The notes under the pieces were generated by a model that did not search any database, was not told the DNA's origin, and was given only the letters and a program-made list of their open reading frames with translations. A DNA stretch of 8,200 nt from an uncultured Leucothrix sp. (GTDB taxonomy: Bacteria > Pseudomonadota > Gammaproteobacteria > Thiotrichales > Thiotrichaceae). The translations under genes were made by a program, and so were the position numbers. The stretch is taken from positions 1-8,200 of the forward strand of contig CALKXC010000270.1 in assembly GCA_938004025.1 (NCBI GenBank), given 5' to 3'. Positions 7,648 through 8,200 of the stretch are shown here, piece after piece; the stretch's first letter is position 1; each line of letters opens with the position of its first letter.

Positions 7648-8200
7648 TTATCCGAATAATTTACTAAAAAATGAGCGTCCAGATTTAGCTTTCACTTGTG
7701 GAGCAGCTTGCTTTGGTTTGTCTTGCATACCCTCTAGCTTAACCAGTGTCTTCATTTGGTAAGGGGACTGAATCATTTTGTCGTTACGAGAAGCTCTTAA
7801 ATCTTTGGTTATCATTTCTAAAGTTAAGCTGGGGGACTTTTTCATTGCCATCGCCGCAAGTGTCTGCCCTGTACGACCGACACCCGCTTTACAATGAATA
7901 ACGGGTAGCATTTTTTCAACGTTATCAATATGCGGATTGCCATTACTAGCAAAAGTATCCCTGCTTTCAGCAACAGTCTTCTCAATAAGCTCAACCAGTT
8001 TGGTGGTTGTTTCTGGACTAACTGTACGGTGATCCGGCCAGTTATAAACATGCAAAACTGGGATATCGATAGCGCCTGCAGGGCTAGTAATAGTTAAATT
8101 GAACACCTTCGATTCGATGTCGTTGCCAAGATCAATGTAATCTACAAACTTAGACTTCGTTTGGAGTTCACCATAAGTTGCCGAGCCAGAAAAATACTGA
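7648..8200 (-). CDS. YopH-like protein tyrosine phosphatase, 5' end outside the window
   Basis: This is a classical Cys-dependent tyrosine phosphatase domain. The signature HCKAGVGRTG has its catalytic Cys codon at 7893-7891 and Arg at 7875-7873. The WPD loop is NWPDH (Trp codon 8040-8038, Asp 8034-8032). The Q-loop is RNDKMIQSPYQ, with both glutamines of YopH (Q446, Q450) conserved. From memory, the spacing from the WPD Trp to the catalytic Cys is 49 residues, identical to YopH, and similarity continues to LVKLEGMQDKP. The protein ends in a basic tail (KAKSGRSFFSKLFG). The frame stays open upstream of the GTG at 8106 to the window edge and encodes domain-like sequence (YFSGSATYGELQTKSK), so 8106 is not the start. 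YopH and SptP are type III effectors that act on host phosphotyrosine; whether this is an effector or an internal phosphatase depends on the missing N-terminus. Confidence 0.88.
   Translation of the reverse strand, partial: QYFSGSATYGELQTKSKFVDYIDLGNDIESKVFNLTITSPAGAIDIPVLHVYNWPDHRTVSPETTTKLVELIEKTVAESRDTFASNGNPHIDNVEKMLPVIHCKAGVGRTGQTLAAMAMKKSPSLTLEMITKDLRASRNDKMIQSPYQMKTLVKLEGMQDKPKQAAPQVKAKSGRSFFSKLFG

Noticed and set aside
7842..8106. GTG at 8106 as the start of the phosphatase
   Set aside because: The frame is open through to the window edge and upstream codons encode phosphatase-like sequence, so the GTG is an internal Val codon.

Overview
The window looks like part of a moderately AT-rich gammaproteobacterial chromosome, perhaps a marine, Oceanospirillales-like lineage. 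The protein types and operon style suggest this; nothing in the sequence names a species. There are eight protein genes and no RNA genes, insertion sequences or CRISPR arrays.

Layout: a rho-independent terminator for an unseen gene opens the window (17-46). It is followed by a low-specificity threonine aldolase gene (ltaE, +). Only 4 bp beyond its stop codon lies the stop of a convergent gene (1178-3229, -) for a cytoplasmic molybdopterin/[4Fe-4S] oxidoreductase. A ~95-bp divergent control region separates that gene from a MocR-type regulator (3325-4803, +, TTG start). After a ~200-bp gap holding a 106-bp inverted-repeat element comes a compact modE-modA-modB-modC operon (5002-7586, +) for molybdate-responsive regulation and ABC molybdate uptake. 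The right edge carries the 3' part of a minus-strand gene for a protein tyrosine phosphatase very like the catalytic domain of the Yersinia effector YopH. It runs off the window.

How the genes may work together: ModABC would import molybdate, which supplies the cofactor of the neighbouring molybdoenzyme. The short ModE would repress or tune its own operon through two near-identical ModE-box-like sites, one at the modE start and one at the modA start. The MocR protein, divergent from the molybdoenzyme gene, is the obvious candidate regulator of it, through a pair of CAATACT direct repeats 32 bp apart. ltaE is probably unrelated, apart from its convergent position.

Most notable points: (i) the MocR protein has Arg where the PLP-binding Lys should be; (ii) both ModE and ModC lack the molybdate-binding Mop/TOBE domains, so the locus has no visible molybdate sensor; (iii) a duplicated ModE-box module lies in the same reading-frame phase over two start codons that lack Shine-Dalgarno sequences; (iv) a YopH-like phosphatase; (v) a cruciform-type element with 20-bp perfect arms.
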